From the NCBI RefSeq assembly GCF_040120695.1, contig NZ_JBEEAC010000027.1, positions 20,912 through 84,911 of the forward strand: a DNA stretch of 64,000 nucleotides, read 5' to 3'. Shown one piece after another: positions 21,927 through 30,052 of this stretch. A program made the position numbers and the translations under genes. The first letter of the stretch is position 1. Every line of letters begins with the position of its first letter. This stretch comes from Plantactinospora sp040120695 (lineage in GTDB: Bacteria; Actinomycetota; Actinomycetes; Mycobacteriales; Micromonosporaceae). Under the pieces are notes generated by a model that ran no database searches, was not told the origin of the DNA, and saw only the letters and a list, made by a program, of their open reading frames with translations.

Positions 21927-22886
21927 ATGCGGGTTGTGATGTTCGGCTACCAGACCTGGGGGCACCGCACCCTGCAGGCGCTGCTGGACTCCGAGCACGA
22001 GGTGACCCTGGTCGTCACGCATCCGAAGAGTGAACACGCGTACGAGAAGATCTGGGACGACTCCGTGGCCGAACTGGCCGAGAAGCACGACGTACCGGTG
22101 CTGCTCCGCAAGCGTCCCGGTGACCCCGAGCTGATGGAGCGGCTCCGGCAGGCCGCGCCCGAGGTGATCGTGGCGACCAACTGGCGTACCTGGCTCCCGC
22201 CGGAGATCTTCAACCTGCCGCCGTACGGGACGCTGAACGTGCACGACTCGCTGCTGCCCGCGTACGCCGGGTTCAGCCCGCTGATCTGGGCGCTGCTCAA
22301 CGGCGAGCGCGAGGTCGGGGTCACCGCGCACCTGATGGACGAGACCCTCGACGCCGGTGACATCGTGCTGCAACGCGCGATACCGGTCGGCCCGACCGAC
22401 AGCGCCACCGACCTGTTCCACCGCACGCTGGAACTCTTCGGCCCGATCACCGTCGACGGGCTGGCGCTGATCGCCTCCGGCCGCACCGACTGGACCCCGC
22501 AGGACCGCACGAAGGCGAGCTTCTTCCACAAGCGCTCCATCGAGGAGAGCCGGATCGACTGGAACTGGCCGGCCGACGAGATCGAACGGCTGGTGCGGGC
22601 GCAGTCCGATCCGTACCCGAACGCCTTCACCCACCACGACGGCGCGCGACTGCGGATCCTGGCCGCACGGGTCTCACAGGGTCGCTACGGCGGCACGCCC
22701 GGCCGGATCTTCTACCGGGAGGGCGACGGCGTGGTGATCGTGGCCGGCGCCGACGCGCGCCGGGGGCACCGGCCGGGCCTGGCCATCACCCGGGTACGCA
22801 CCGACGACGGCCAGGAGCACGCCGCCACCGACTATTTCCGGACCATGGGTGGCTACCTGACCCGCTACCCGGACGGCCGGCTCTAG
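21927..22886 (+). CDS. N5-hydroxyornithine formyltransferase (CchA-like, Fmt fold)
   Basis: This 319-residue protein of the methionyl-tRNA formyltransferase fold has the catalytic Asn-His pair in LNVHDSLLPAYAGFSP and the catalytic Asp region in MDETLDAGDIVLQ, followed by a C-terminal OB-like domain. A true Fmt would sit beside def or fmu; here it faces an ornithine N-hydroxylase across an iron box, so formylation of N5-hydroxyornithine from 10-formyl-THF is the likely reaction, as in coelichelin biosynthesis. GAGGAG precedes ATG 21927. This gene is the main reason to predict formyl rather than acetyl groups on the siderophore. Confidence 0.92.
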   Translation: MRVVMFGYQTWGHRTLQALLDSEHEVTLVVTHPKSEHAYEKIWDDSVAELAEKHDVPVLLRKRPGDPELMERLRQAAPEVIVATNWRTWLPPEIFNLPPYGTLNVHDSLLPAYAGFSPLIWALLNGEREVGVTAHLMDETLDAGDIVLQRAIPVGPTDSATDLFHRTLELFGPITVDGLALIASGRTDWTPQDRTKASFFHKRSIEESRIDWNWPADEIERLVRAQSDPYPNAFTHHDGARLRILAARVSQGRYGGTPGRIFYREGDGVVIVAGADARRGHRPGLAITRVRTDDGQEHAATDYFRTMGGYLTRYPDGRL

Positions 22887-22961
22887 ACCGCCGGGCTCGG
22901 CGACGGCCGGCTCCAGACGGTTGGTCTTCGACCGGGTCCCGGCCGTCCGGTCTGGTCATCC

Positions 22962-23984
22962 TCACCCGGCGCGATGCAGGTGGCCACGGAGGAAGTCGAG
23001 GATCTCCCGGCGTGCGGGCCGGGCGGCCGGTACCAACCCGGGAATGCTGAGGAAGGCGTGGGTGGCCTTCGGGTAACACGTCAGGCGCGCGTCGGTGCCC
23101 GCCTCACGGAGCCGCTCCACGTACCGGCGCCCGTGGTCGGCCACCGGGTCCAGCGCGGCGGTGACGACCAGGGCCGGTGGCAGGCCGCCGAGATTCTCGA
23201 ACTTCACCGGGGACACGCTGTGCGGGTCGAGCGTGGACGGCAGGCTCAGCCTGCGGCTCACCCGCAGCCGGGACGGTGAGAGCGTGGGGTTGTCGGCGTT
23301 CTCGGCGACCGAGGGGTAGTCGGTCAGCGTCTCGGTCCAGTCCGTGGTCGGATAGTTCAGTACCTGGGCGCGCAGCGGCGGGCCGTCCTCGCGGGCCCGC
23401 AACGCGACGAGGGCGGCGATCATGCCCCCGGCGCTCTCCCCCAGTACCGCGACCGCGCTGGGGTCGACGCCCCAGCCAGGGGCGTCCTCGACCAGCCGGA
23501 CGAGCGTGTCGTAGCCGTCCTCGATCGGCCGGGGCAGCGGGTGCCGCGGTGCGAGGCGGTACTCCACCGACACCACCACGGCCGGGCAGCGGGCCGCGAG
23601 ATGGCTGTTGAGCCAGTCGTTCTGCGCGGCGGTGCCGCCGATGAAGCCTCCACCATGGAACGAGACGACCAGCGGCAGTCTCCGGTCCGCCTTCTTCGGA
23701 CGGTGCACCCGCAGCATCAGGCGTCGGCCCGGAAGCTCGATCGTGGCCTCCTCGATCCGGGCGTGCCGGTCAGGCCGGCCGGTGACGATCCGTGCGGCCC
23801 GGGACAATGCCGCGCGGTTGGCCTTCTCCCCCGCGGCGATCACCTGCTCCTCGGTCATGGCCTCCCAGTCCTGGCCGTCCCGCAGGAGGCGGGTGCCCAG
23901 TGGCGCCCTGCCGCTCATATCGTCCCGGTCCCGGGCGTGTGCGTCGTCATCGTCCGACCGTCCGTCAGGTGGCTCAATGGCCAT
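22962..23984 (-). CDS. Alpha/beta-hydrolase of the hormone-sensitive-lipase family
   Basis: This 340-residue esterase has the oxyanion motif HGGGF, the nucleophile elbow GESAGG, and later Asp (ALDPVAD) and His (ATHAF) that complete a Ser-Asp-His triad. There is no signal peptide, so it is cytoplasmic. The start is uncertain: ATG 23984 gives an acidic N-terminus, and a later Met (MSGRAPLG) is possible. It is downstream of an AraC regulator on the same strand. It is not like the siderophore esterases (CchJ/IroE type), so I do not assign it to iron release. Confidence 0.88.
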   Translation of the reverse strand: MAIEPPDGRSDDDDAHARDRDDMSGRAPLGTRLLRDGQDWEAMTEEQVIAAGEKANRAALSRAARIVTGRPDRHARIEEATIELPGRRLMLRVHRPKKADRRLPLVVSFHGGGFIGGTAAQNDWLNSHLAARCPAVVVSVEYRLAPRHPLPRPIEDGYDTLVRLVEDAPGWGVDPSAVAVLGESAGGMIAALVALRAREDGPPLRAQVLNYPTTDWTETLTDYPSVAENADNPTLSPSRLRVSRRLSLPSTLDPHSVSPVKFENLGGLPPALVVTAALDPVADHGRRYVERLREAGTDARLTCYPKATHAFLSIPGLVPAARPARREILDFLRGHLHRAG

Positions 23985-24052
23985 CGTGCGCTCTCGGGCA
24001 TGGCTGACAGCATCGTCGACGCGGGCGCCGCCGGTATTGGAGAAATGTTCCA

Positions 24053-24083
24053 CCCGGTCAGCCCGGTCAGCCGGTCAGCCCGG
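24053..24083. repeat. GGTCAGCC-type intergenic tandem repeat
   Basis: Three close copies of a CGGTCAGCC-like word lie between the AraC gene and the esterase. It resembles the repeat at 14214-14237. Confidence 0.6.
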
Positions 24084-24131
24084 CCGGCCAGGCGCCAGGG
24101 CGCCGGGTCGGGGGCGTACCCTGCAGGCCCG

Positions 24132-24965
24132 TTACCGTCTGGGCCACGCGACGTCGTCCACCGCGAGCCAGGGCGCGACCGCCACGGTCGCGGGTGTCAT
24201 CCCGGCAAGGGCCATCACATCCCGGCAGAGGTGGGACTGGTCGACGAAGCCGCTCTCCGCCGCCACCCGGGCAGCGCTGTGCCCTGCGGCGAGGCGGTGT
24301 GCCGCGTGGTCGAACCGGATCAGCATCGCGGCGCGCTTGGGCGTGAGACCCAGCTGTGACCGGAATCGGGACCACAGCCGCGTGCGGCTCCAGCCCACCT
24401 CGTCCGCCAGGCGCTCCACCCGGACCCGCCCCCGGCGCGTCACCATCTGCCCCCAGACGAAGGCGACCTCCGGATCCACCGCCCGGCCTGCCGCACGTCG
24501 GCCGGCAAGCGCGGCCGCCACGACCCCGAAGCGGTCGTTCCAGGATCCCGCGGCACGCAGTTGCCCCTCGATCCGCTCGGTGTCCCGCCGCCCCCAGAGA
24601 TCCTCGAGACCGAGCACGGTCGCACCCAACTCGAACGCCGCACCGAGCGTCGTGTGCGCGACCACCGGCGAGAGCCGTACCTGCAGCAGGTCGACCTCGC
24701 GCCCGCTTCCTCGGACGCTGCCCGAGGCCAGGCCGACGACGACACTGCCACTCTTCCGCTCGCCGCCGGCGCCATCGACGAGCAGCACATCGCCGAAGTC
24801 GAACAAGAGCGTGAGTGCCGGGTGCGGAACCGCCTGAAGCTCGACCCGACCCTCCGCCCGAGCGCGGAACCCGGCCATGCTGACCCCGGCCATCGGGCCC
24901 GAACCTGCCGGGACCACCACGTCCACCTCAGCCCCCGCGACACGAACCGGCCTGACAGGTCGCAT
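24132..24965 (-). CDS. AraC-family transcriptional regulator
   Basis: This 277-residue protein has an N-terminal cupin-like sensing region and a C-terminal AraC/XylS double helix-turn-helix, seen in VERLADEVGWSRTRLWSRF and AARVAAESGFVDQSHLCRD. ATG 24965 is chosen because the longer open frame upstream is Pro/Arg-rich and shows no domain; its ribosome site is weak. It precedes the esterase on the same strand by about 150 bases and probably controls that gene or the divergent SDR at 25204 (inference). Confidence 0.9.
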   Translation of the reverse strand: MRPVRPVRVAGAEVDVVVPAGSGPMAGVSMAGFRARAEGRVELQAVPHPALTLLFDFGDVLLVDGAGGERKSGSVVVGLASGSVRGSGREVDLLQVRLSPVVAHTTLGAAFELGATVLGLEDLWGRRDTERIEGQLRAAGSWNDRFGVVAAALAGRRAAGRAVDPEVAFVWGQMVTRRGRVRVERLADEVGWSRTRLWSRFRSQLGLTPKRAAMLIRFDHAAHRLAAGHSAARVAAESGFVDQSHLCRDVMALAGMTPATVAVAPWLAVDDVAWPRR

Positions 24966-25203
24966 GCCTGCCAGGGTAGAACCACCCGCCCGGCGTCGAC
25001 CGACGCAGGCGGTCAGCCGGGAGGCGGGCCGGCTGTTCCGGGCGGTCGACGGCAACGACGCGGGCCGACCCGGCGAATCCCCCGGTCCGGTAGCGGACCG
25101 GACAGGTCGCGGAGGTCGGTTCCCGCGTTCGGCATCGGCGCCACCCCGAGGCTGCCTAGGCTGGCGTTGGCCGAGGGGCCACGCGTGACGGGAGAGTGGG
25201 TGC

Positions 25204-25992
25204 ATGACCGGAACGAAGGCCCCGGGCAACGGAGCCGGCCTGCTCGCCGGCAAGGTCGCGCTGCTGATGGGCGCGGGTCGCGGCATCGGCGCGAGCGCCG
25301 CCCGGCTGTTCGCCCGCGAGGGTGCCGCCGTGGTGCTGGCGGCCCGGACCGAGTCCGAACTCGCCGACGTGGTCGGAGAGATCCGCGACGGCGGCGGGAC
25401 CGCCGACTACGTGCTGGCCGACCTGACCGACGGGGGAAGCATCCAGGCTGCGGTGGAGAACGTGATCCGGCTGCACGCCCGGCTGGACGTGGCCCTCAAC
25501 AACGGCGGCATCTCGATCCCGCACACCCCGATGGTGAACGCGACCGAGCAGAAGTTCGACCTGGTCACCTCGGTCAACTATCGAGGACTGTTCCTCTCGA
25601 TGACCGCGGAGATCCGGGCGATCCGGGCCACCGCCGGGTCGGGGGCGATCGTCAACGTCAGCAGCGTCGGCAGCCTGCGCGGCGCACCGGGGCTCGGCCC
25701 GTACGCGGCGACGAAGCGGGCCGTGAACAGCCTCACCGAGACCGCCGCCGTCGAGTACGGCCCGGAGGGCATCCGGGTGAACGCCATCGCCCCGGGTACC
25801 ACGATGACCGGGGTGATCCGGCAGTGGGCCGACGACGAACCGGCCGCCGTCGAGCGGCTCAACACGCTGACCCCGCTGCGCCGGGCCGCCGAGCCGGACG
25901 AGATCGCCGAGGCGGCGGCCTGGCTGCTCAGCGACCGCGCCTCCTTCGTCACCGGCGTCTGCCTGCCGGTCGACGGCGGCCTCCGCGCCTGA
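25204..25992 (+). CDS. Short-chain dehydrogenase/reductase
   Basis: This 262-residue classical SDR has the cofactor motif GAGRGIG, the NNGG variant of the NNAG motif, the catalytic Ser in NVSSVGS, and the YAATK active-site Tyr-Lys. Arg at the end of the second strand (AART) suggests NADP(H). The late DGGLRA end is typical of FabG-like SDRs. It is divergent from the AraC gene. The substrate cannot be read from the sequence. Confidence 0.92.
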   Translation: MTGTKAPGNGAGLLAGKVALLMGAGRGIGASAARLFAREGAAVVLAARTESELADVVGEIRDGGGTADYVLADLTDGGSIQAAVENVIRLHARLDVALNNGGISIPHTPMVNATEQKFDLVTSVNYRGLFLSMTAEIRAIRATAGSGAIVNVSSVGSLRGAPGLGPYAATKRAVNSLTETAAVEYGPEGIRVNAIAPGTTMTGVIRQWADDEPAAVERLNTLTPLRRAAEPDEIAEAAAWLLSDRASFVTGVCLPVDGGLRA

Positions 25993-26167
25993 TCCGCCCC
26001 CGGGCGAGGCCGGCCGCCGCGATCTCGGTGCTGACCGGCGGAGCTGAGTAGTGCGTCGCGCATCGAGGCGTTCCGGTGCGACGTCTCCAGCCGTACGCCG
26101 AGGGTGTTTCCGCACTGACCGCCCGAGGGGATCCCGACGGGATCGATTCGTGTCTTGACGCTCATCA

Positions 26168-26189
26168 GGGGTGACCCTAGGTTTACCCC
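26168..26189. promoter_or_regulatory. Imperfect palindrome upstream of sugar-transporter operon
   Basis: GGGGTGA and TTACCCC (6 of 7 bases complementary) are separated by 8 bases about 90 bases ahead of the permease start. It is a possible operator; the regulator is unknown. Confidence 0.4.
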
Positions 26190-26276
26190 GATGTAACAGC
26201 CGACCTCCGGAACTGCCGCGATCCACCGTGTGTCCACGGCGCGCATCCGGCGGGAGTGGATGGAGAGTAGGCCGGC

Positions 26277-27185
26277 TTGTCGTGGTGGGACCGGGTACGG
26301 CGGGATCACATCCTGCTGCTCGCCGCACTTCCCGGCGTCGCCCTCCTGCTGACGTTCCACTATCTACCGTGGCTCGGCAACGTGATCGCGTTCAAGGACT
26401 ACCAGCCGTACGTCGGGATTGTCGACAGTCCCTGGAGCGGGCTGGCAAACTTCCGGATCATCGTCAGCGGCGATCCGGCGTTCCTGAACGCGCTGGCCAA
26501 CACCCTGATCATCACCCTGCTCCAGGTGCTCGTCGTCTTTCCCGCACCGATCGCCCTCGCACTACTACTGGACAGCCTGATGTCGCAGCGACTCAGGCGG
26601 GTGGTGCAGAGCGTCCTCTACCTGCCGCACTTCCTCTCCTGGGTGATCGTGGTCGCGATCTTCATGCAGTTGCTCGGCGACGGCGGTCTGCTCAACCGGT
26701 TCCTCCTGGACCACGACCTCGGCACGGTCAGCATCGTCAGCAATCCGGAGGCGTTCTTCGCCCTGGTCACCGGCCAGGTGCTCTGGAAGGACGCCGGCTG
26801 GGCGACGATCCTCTTCCTGGCCGCGCTCTCCCGGATCGACGGCACGCTCTACGAGGCGTCCGCCGTGGACGGCGCCAGCCGGTGGCGGCAACTGTGGCAC
26901 ATCACCCTGCCGGGGCTGCGCGGCCTGATCGTGCTGCTGCTGATCCTGCGACTCGGTGACGCGCTGACCGTCGGCTTCGAGCAGATCGTGCTCCAGCAGC
27001 CGGCGGTCGGGGTGGACGCCAGCGAGGTGCTCGACACGTACGTCTACAACAACGGCATCCTCGCCGGTGACTGGGGGGTCAGCGCCGCGGTCGGGCTGGT
27101 CAAGGGCCTGGTCGGGCTGCTGCTGGTGCTCGGCGCCAACCGACTCGCGCACCGCTTCGGAGCGCAGGGGGTCTACCGGCGATGA
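26277..27185 (+). CDS. ABC sugar-transport permease, LplB type
   Basis: This 302-residue CUT1 permease has six predicted membrane segments and the EAA loop YEASAVDGASRWRQLWHITLP that contacts the ATPase. The opening RRDHILLLAALPGVALLLTFHYLPWLGNVIAFKDY is typical of LplB/YteP proteins, which import complex oligosaccharides with a large lipoprotein binding protein. A TTG start at 26277 is the only fitting start, with GGAGAG about 11 bases upstream. It is the first gene of an operon with 27182 and 28127. No ATPase is encoded here, so a shared MsiK-type ATPase elsewhere is likely. Confidence 0.92.
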   Translation: MSWWDRVRRDHILLLAALPGVALLLTFHYLPWLGNVIAFKDYQPYVGIVDSPWSGLANFRIIVSGDPAFLNALANTLIITLLQVLVVFPAPIALALLLDSLMSQRLRRVVQSVLYLPHFLSWVIVVAIFMQLLGDGGLLNRFLLDHDLGTVSIVSNPEAFFALVTGQVLWKDAGWATILFLAALSRIDGTLYEASAVDGASRWRQLWHITLPGLRGLIVLLLILRLGDALTVGFEQIVLQQPAVGVDASEVLDTYVYNNGILAGDWGVSAAVGLVKGLVGLLLVLGANRLAHRFGAQGVYRR

Positions 27186-28078
27186 CGAACCGACCGACCA
27201 TCGCGGGCGTCACCGTCGCGTCGAGACCGGTACGCGCGTTGAAGGGCCTGATCCTGGCGGTCTGCTGCGCGGCGGTGGTCGTACCCTTCCTCGGGATCGT
27301 CTCCACCAGCCTCGCCACGCGCGAGCAGATCACCCGGGACGGCGGCTTCGTGCTCGTCCCCGACGAGGTCAGCTTCGCCGCGTACGCCGCGATCCTCTCC
27401 GGTGGCGTGGTGACCCGGGCGACCCTGGTCAGCCTCTTCGTCACCCTCGCCGGTACGGCGTTGAGCATGGCCACCACCATCCTGCTGGCGTACGGACTGA
27501 GCCGCCCCCGGTCGGTGGCGCACCGCCCGCTGCTGATGGTGGTGCTCTTCGCCCTGCTCTTCGCCCCGGGAATCATCCCGAGCTACCTGGTGGTGAAGAG
27601 CCTCGGGCTGCTCGACAGCTACTGGGCGCTGATCCTGCCGGTAGCGGTCAACGCGTTCAACGTGATCATCCTGCGGGCGTTCTTCATGGACCTGCCCCAG
27701 GAGGTGATCGACAGCGCCCGGATCGACGGTGCCGGTGACGTCGCCGTGCTGTTCCGGATCGTCCTGCCGCTGAGCAGAGCGGTACTCGCGGTCATCGGGT
27801 TGTTCTACGCGGTGGCGTACTGGAACGCGTTCTTCAACGCCCTGCTCTACCTGAACGACACCGCGAAGTGGCCTTTGCCGCTCGTGCTGCGGACGTATGT
27901 GGTCAACCAGACCCAGCTCGGCGTCGACCAGCTCGGCTCGGCCGGCGCGGCACTGCCGCCCCAGGAGGCGATCCAGATGGCCATCCTGGTGCTCTCCGTC
28001 GTCCCCGTCCTCGTCGTCTATCCCTTCGTGCAGCGACACTTCACGAAGGGCGTCCTGATCGGCGCGGTCAAGGGCTGA
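27182..28078 (+). CDS. ABC sugar-transport permease, YtcP type
   Basis: This 298-residue partner permease of the CUT1 class overlaps the previous gene by ATGA. It has six membrane segments and the EAA-like loop IDSARIDGAGDVAVLFRIVLPLS. The pattern FAPGIIPSYLVVKSLGL is characteristic of YtcP-type subunits. It forms the heterodimeric channel with the LplB-type protein. Confidence 0.93.
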   Translation: MTNRPTIAGVTVASRPVRALKGLILAVCCAAVVVPFLGIVSTSLATREQITRDGGFVLVPDEVSFAAYAAILSGGVVTRATLVSLFVTLAGTALSMATTILLAYGLSRPRSVAHRPLLMVVLFALLFAPGIIPSYLVVKSLGLLDSYWALILPVAVNAFNVIILRAFFMDLPQEVIDSARIDGAGDVAVLFRIVLPLSRAVLAVIGLFYAVAYWNAFFNALLYLNDTAKWPLPLVLRTYVVNQTQLGVDQLGSAGAALPPQEAIQMAILVLSVVPVLVVYPFVQRHFTKGVLIGAVKG

Positions 28079-28126
28079 AAAATCGCTCCTCCTCCCCCGA
28101 ATCCCGCAGCGCCTCATGGAGCCTCG

Positions 28127-29788
28127 ATGACCAGTGATCCGCCGATCGGCCGCCGACAGTTTCTGACCGGTGCGCTCGGCAGTGCCGCCTTGATCGCCAC
28201 CCCTGCCCTGCTCGCCGGCTGCGGCGACGGCGGCGCCCCCGCGGGCGACGACCGGAACCGGGCGAGCAACTCGGCCACGCTGCCGAGCTACCTCCCGTAC
28301 ACCGGGGTCAGCCCGGATCTGAAGGGCAACCGGCAAGGGCTGCTGGACGCCTTCCTGAGCTACCCCGAGCCGCCGGTGCGGGCCACCGACGGCCCGCCCG
28401 GCGACGGCGGTGAGCTCTCCGCCTTCGTCCTGACCAACTCGCCGGTACCGCCGGCGGTCGGGCAGAACCCGTTCTGGCAGGAGATGAACCGCCGGCTCGG
28501 CGTCAACCTGCGGTTGACCATCGTGCCCAACGCCGACATGCCGACCAAGTTCGCCACCCTGGTCGCCGGGGACGACCTGCCGGACATCATCGTGCCGGCG
28601 CTGTACACCCCGAACGGCCTACCCGCCGGTACGGCGAACCTGCCGGCCTGGCTCGCCGCCAAGTGCCAGGATCTCAGCCCGTACCTGAGCGGCGACGCGG
28701 TGCGGGAGTACCCGTTCCTGGCGAACCTGCCGACCGACGCCTGGCGGGACTGCCGCTACAACGGCGGCATCTACGGCCTGCCGGTGCCCCGGGGCATCGG
28801 CGGCACCCTGATGATGCGCCGCGACGACCTGTTCACGCAGCTCGACGCCGACCCCCAGCCGGGCAGCTTCGCCGAGTTCCGGGACCTCTGCCGCCAGGTC
28901 ACCGACGCCCGGGCGAACCGCTGGGCGCTGGCCCAGGCTCCGCTGGACTTCGTCCGGCAGATGCTCGGCAACCCGTGGCGGTGGAAGCTGGAGGGCGGCC
29001 AGCTGGTCAGCGCGTACGAGCGGGAGGAGTTCGGCCAGGCGCTCGCCGACACCGCCCGGCTGGTCAAGGACGGCGTGGTGCATCCGGACAGCTTCAGCAA
29101 CAACGCGCCGACGAAGAAGTGGTTCAACGCGGGCAGCGCCCTGATGATCGCGGACCGGTACACCGCGTGGCCGCAGTTCTTCGCGGAGAACATCGCCGGG
29201 CCGGACTTCGACATCGGCGGGATGCGGCCGCCCCGGCACGGCGGTGGCGGGTTCGCGGCCACCTGGCAGGCGCAGGCGACCAACAACTTCACCGCGTTCA
29301 GGAAGGCCAACGAGGGCCGGATCCGGGCACTGCTGAGGGTCTGCAACTGGCTGGCCGCGCCGTTCGGCACCGAGGAGTGGCTGCTGCGCCGGTACGGCGT
29401 CGCCGGGGTGCACTACCGGATGCGGCAGGGCGGGCCGGAGCTGACCCAGGCCGGGGTGACCCAGACGGTGCTCGGGATCCGCTACATCGTGGACGCGCCC
29501 GACGTGATCTTCGTGCCCGGTGCGGCGGAGGCGACCCGCAAGTCGTACGAGTACCAGAAGTCGATCATTCCGACGGCGGTGAAGGATCCCACCCTCGGGC
29601 TCTTCTCCGACACCTGGTCCCGGCGCTCCGGCCAGCTCGGCACCATCGTCAACGACGCCCAGATGGACATCCTCAGCGGGCGCAAGCCGGTCTCGGCCTG
29701 GGGCGAGGTGCTCAAGCAGTGGCGGAGCACCGGCGGCGACCGGGTCCGGGCCGAGTTCGAGGAGGCGATCGCCAACAGCAGCGACTGA
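28127..29788 (+). CDS. Tat-exported lipoprotein sugar-binding protein
   Basis: This 553-residue extracellular binding protein has a twin-arginine signal (GRRQFLTGA) and lipobox LLAGC, then a LipO/YtcQ-like solute-binding fold. Its length is typical of the large binding proteins paired with LplB/YtcP permeases. ATG 28127 follows GGAG. It lies between the permeases and a GH115 alpha-glucuronidase, so aldouronic acids or related xylan fragments are the most likely cargo (inference). Its TGA stop is the first codon of the second structured repeat. Confidence 0.93.
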   Translation: MTSDPPIGRRQFLTGALGSAALIATPALLAGCGDGGAPAGDDRNRASNSATLPSYLPYTGVSPDLKGNRQGLLDAFLSYPEPPVRATDGPPGDGGELSAFVLTNSPVPPAVGQNPFWQEMNRRLGVNLRLTIVPNADMPTKFATLVAGDDLPDIIVPALYTPNGLPAGTANLPAWLAAKCQDLSPYLSGDAVREYPFLANLPTDAWRDCRYNGGIYGLPVPRGIGGTLMMRRDDLFTQLDADPQPGSFAEFRDLCRQVTDARANRWALAQAPLDFVRQMLGNPWRWKLEGGQLVSAYEREEFGQALADTARLVKDGVVHPDSFSNNAPTKKWFNAGSALMIADRYTAWPQFFAENIAGPDFDIGGMRPPRHGGGGFAATWQAQATNNFTAFRKANEGRIRALLRVCNWLAAPFGTEEWLLRRYGVAGVHYRMRQGGPELTQAGVTQTVLGIRYIVDAPDVIFVPGAAEATRKSYEYQKSIIPTAVKDPTLGLFSDTWSRRSGQLGTIVNDAQMDILSGRKPVSAWGEVLKQWRSTGGDRVRAEFEEAIANSSD

Positions 29789-29881
29789 ACCTTCTTCAAC
29801 CTGAACCGCGCGGCGCTCACACACCGCGTCCGACCTCGCGCTCCGACGGACCGCAAGGGGAGGTTGAAAAAGGTCCACTGA
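29786..29881 (+). repeat. Structured dispersed repeat, copy 2 (begins at a stop codon)
   Basis: This copy is nearly identical to the reverse complement of 18674-18769 and has the same orientation relative to its upstream gene, again starting with the TGA stop. The outer arms CCTTCTTCAACCT and AGGTTGAAAAAGG pair with one mismatch. The same inner stems are available, with small sequence differences in the loops. Confidence 0.85.
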
Positions 29882-29985
29882 CCCGCCCCGGCCCGGGCGG
29901 TAGGCGGGCGGGCCGGCACGGTGGTCTCCCGCCTCCGGATCGCGCGCTCTTGACCGGATATCGATGGCTGTCTAGATTTCCTTTC

Positions 29986-29998
29986 CGGAACGGTTCCG
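29986..29998. promoter_or_regulatory. Palindrome upstream of GH115 gene
   Basis: CGGAAC-G-GTTCCG is a perfect 6-bp-arm palindrome about 55 bases ahead of the GH115 start. LacI-type regulators of sugar genes often bind sites of this shape, but no such regulator is encoded nearby. Confidence 0.45.
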
Positions 29999-30052
29999 AC
30001 GAGTTTCGCAGGCACCCGGTCATGCCCACCCTCTTACGGTCCGGAGCGCGAA

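Noticed and set aside
22962..23984. A siderophore-releasing esterase
   Set aside because: Motifs are those of hormone-sensitive-lipase-type hydrolases, and the gene has no iron box and its own AraC regulator.
28619..29878. A minus-strand open frame whose first residues resemble another open frame at 18671-19126
   Set aside because: The shared start comes from the two copies of the structured repeat; the rest is antisense to the sugar-binding-protein gene.
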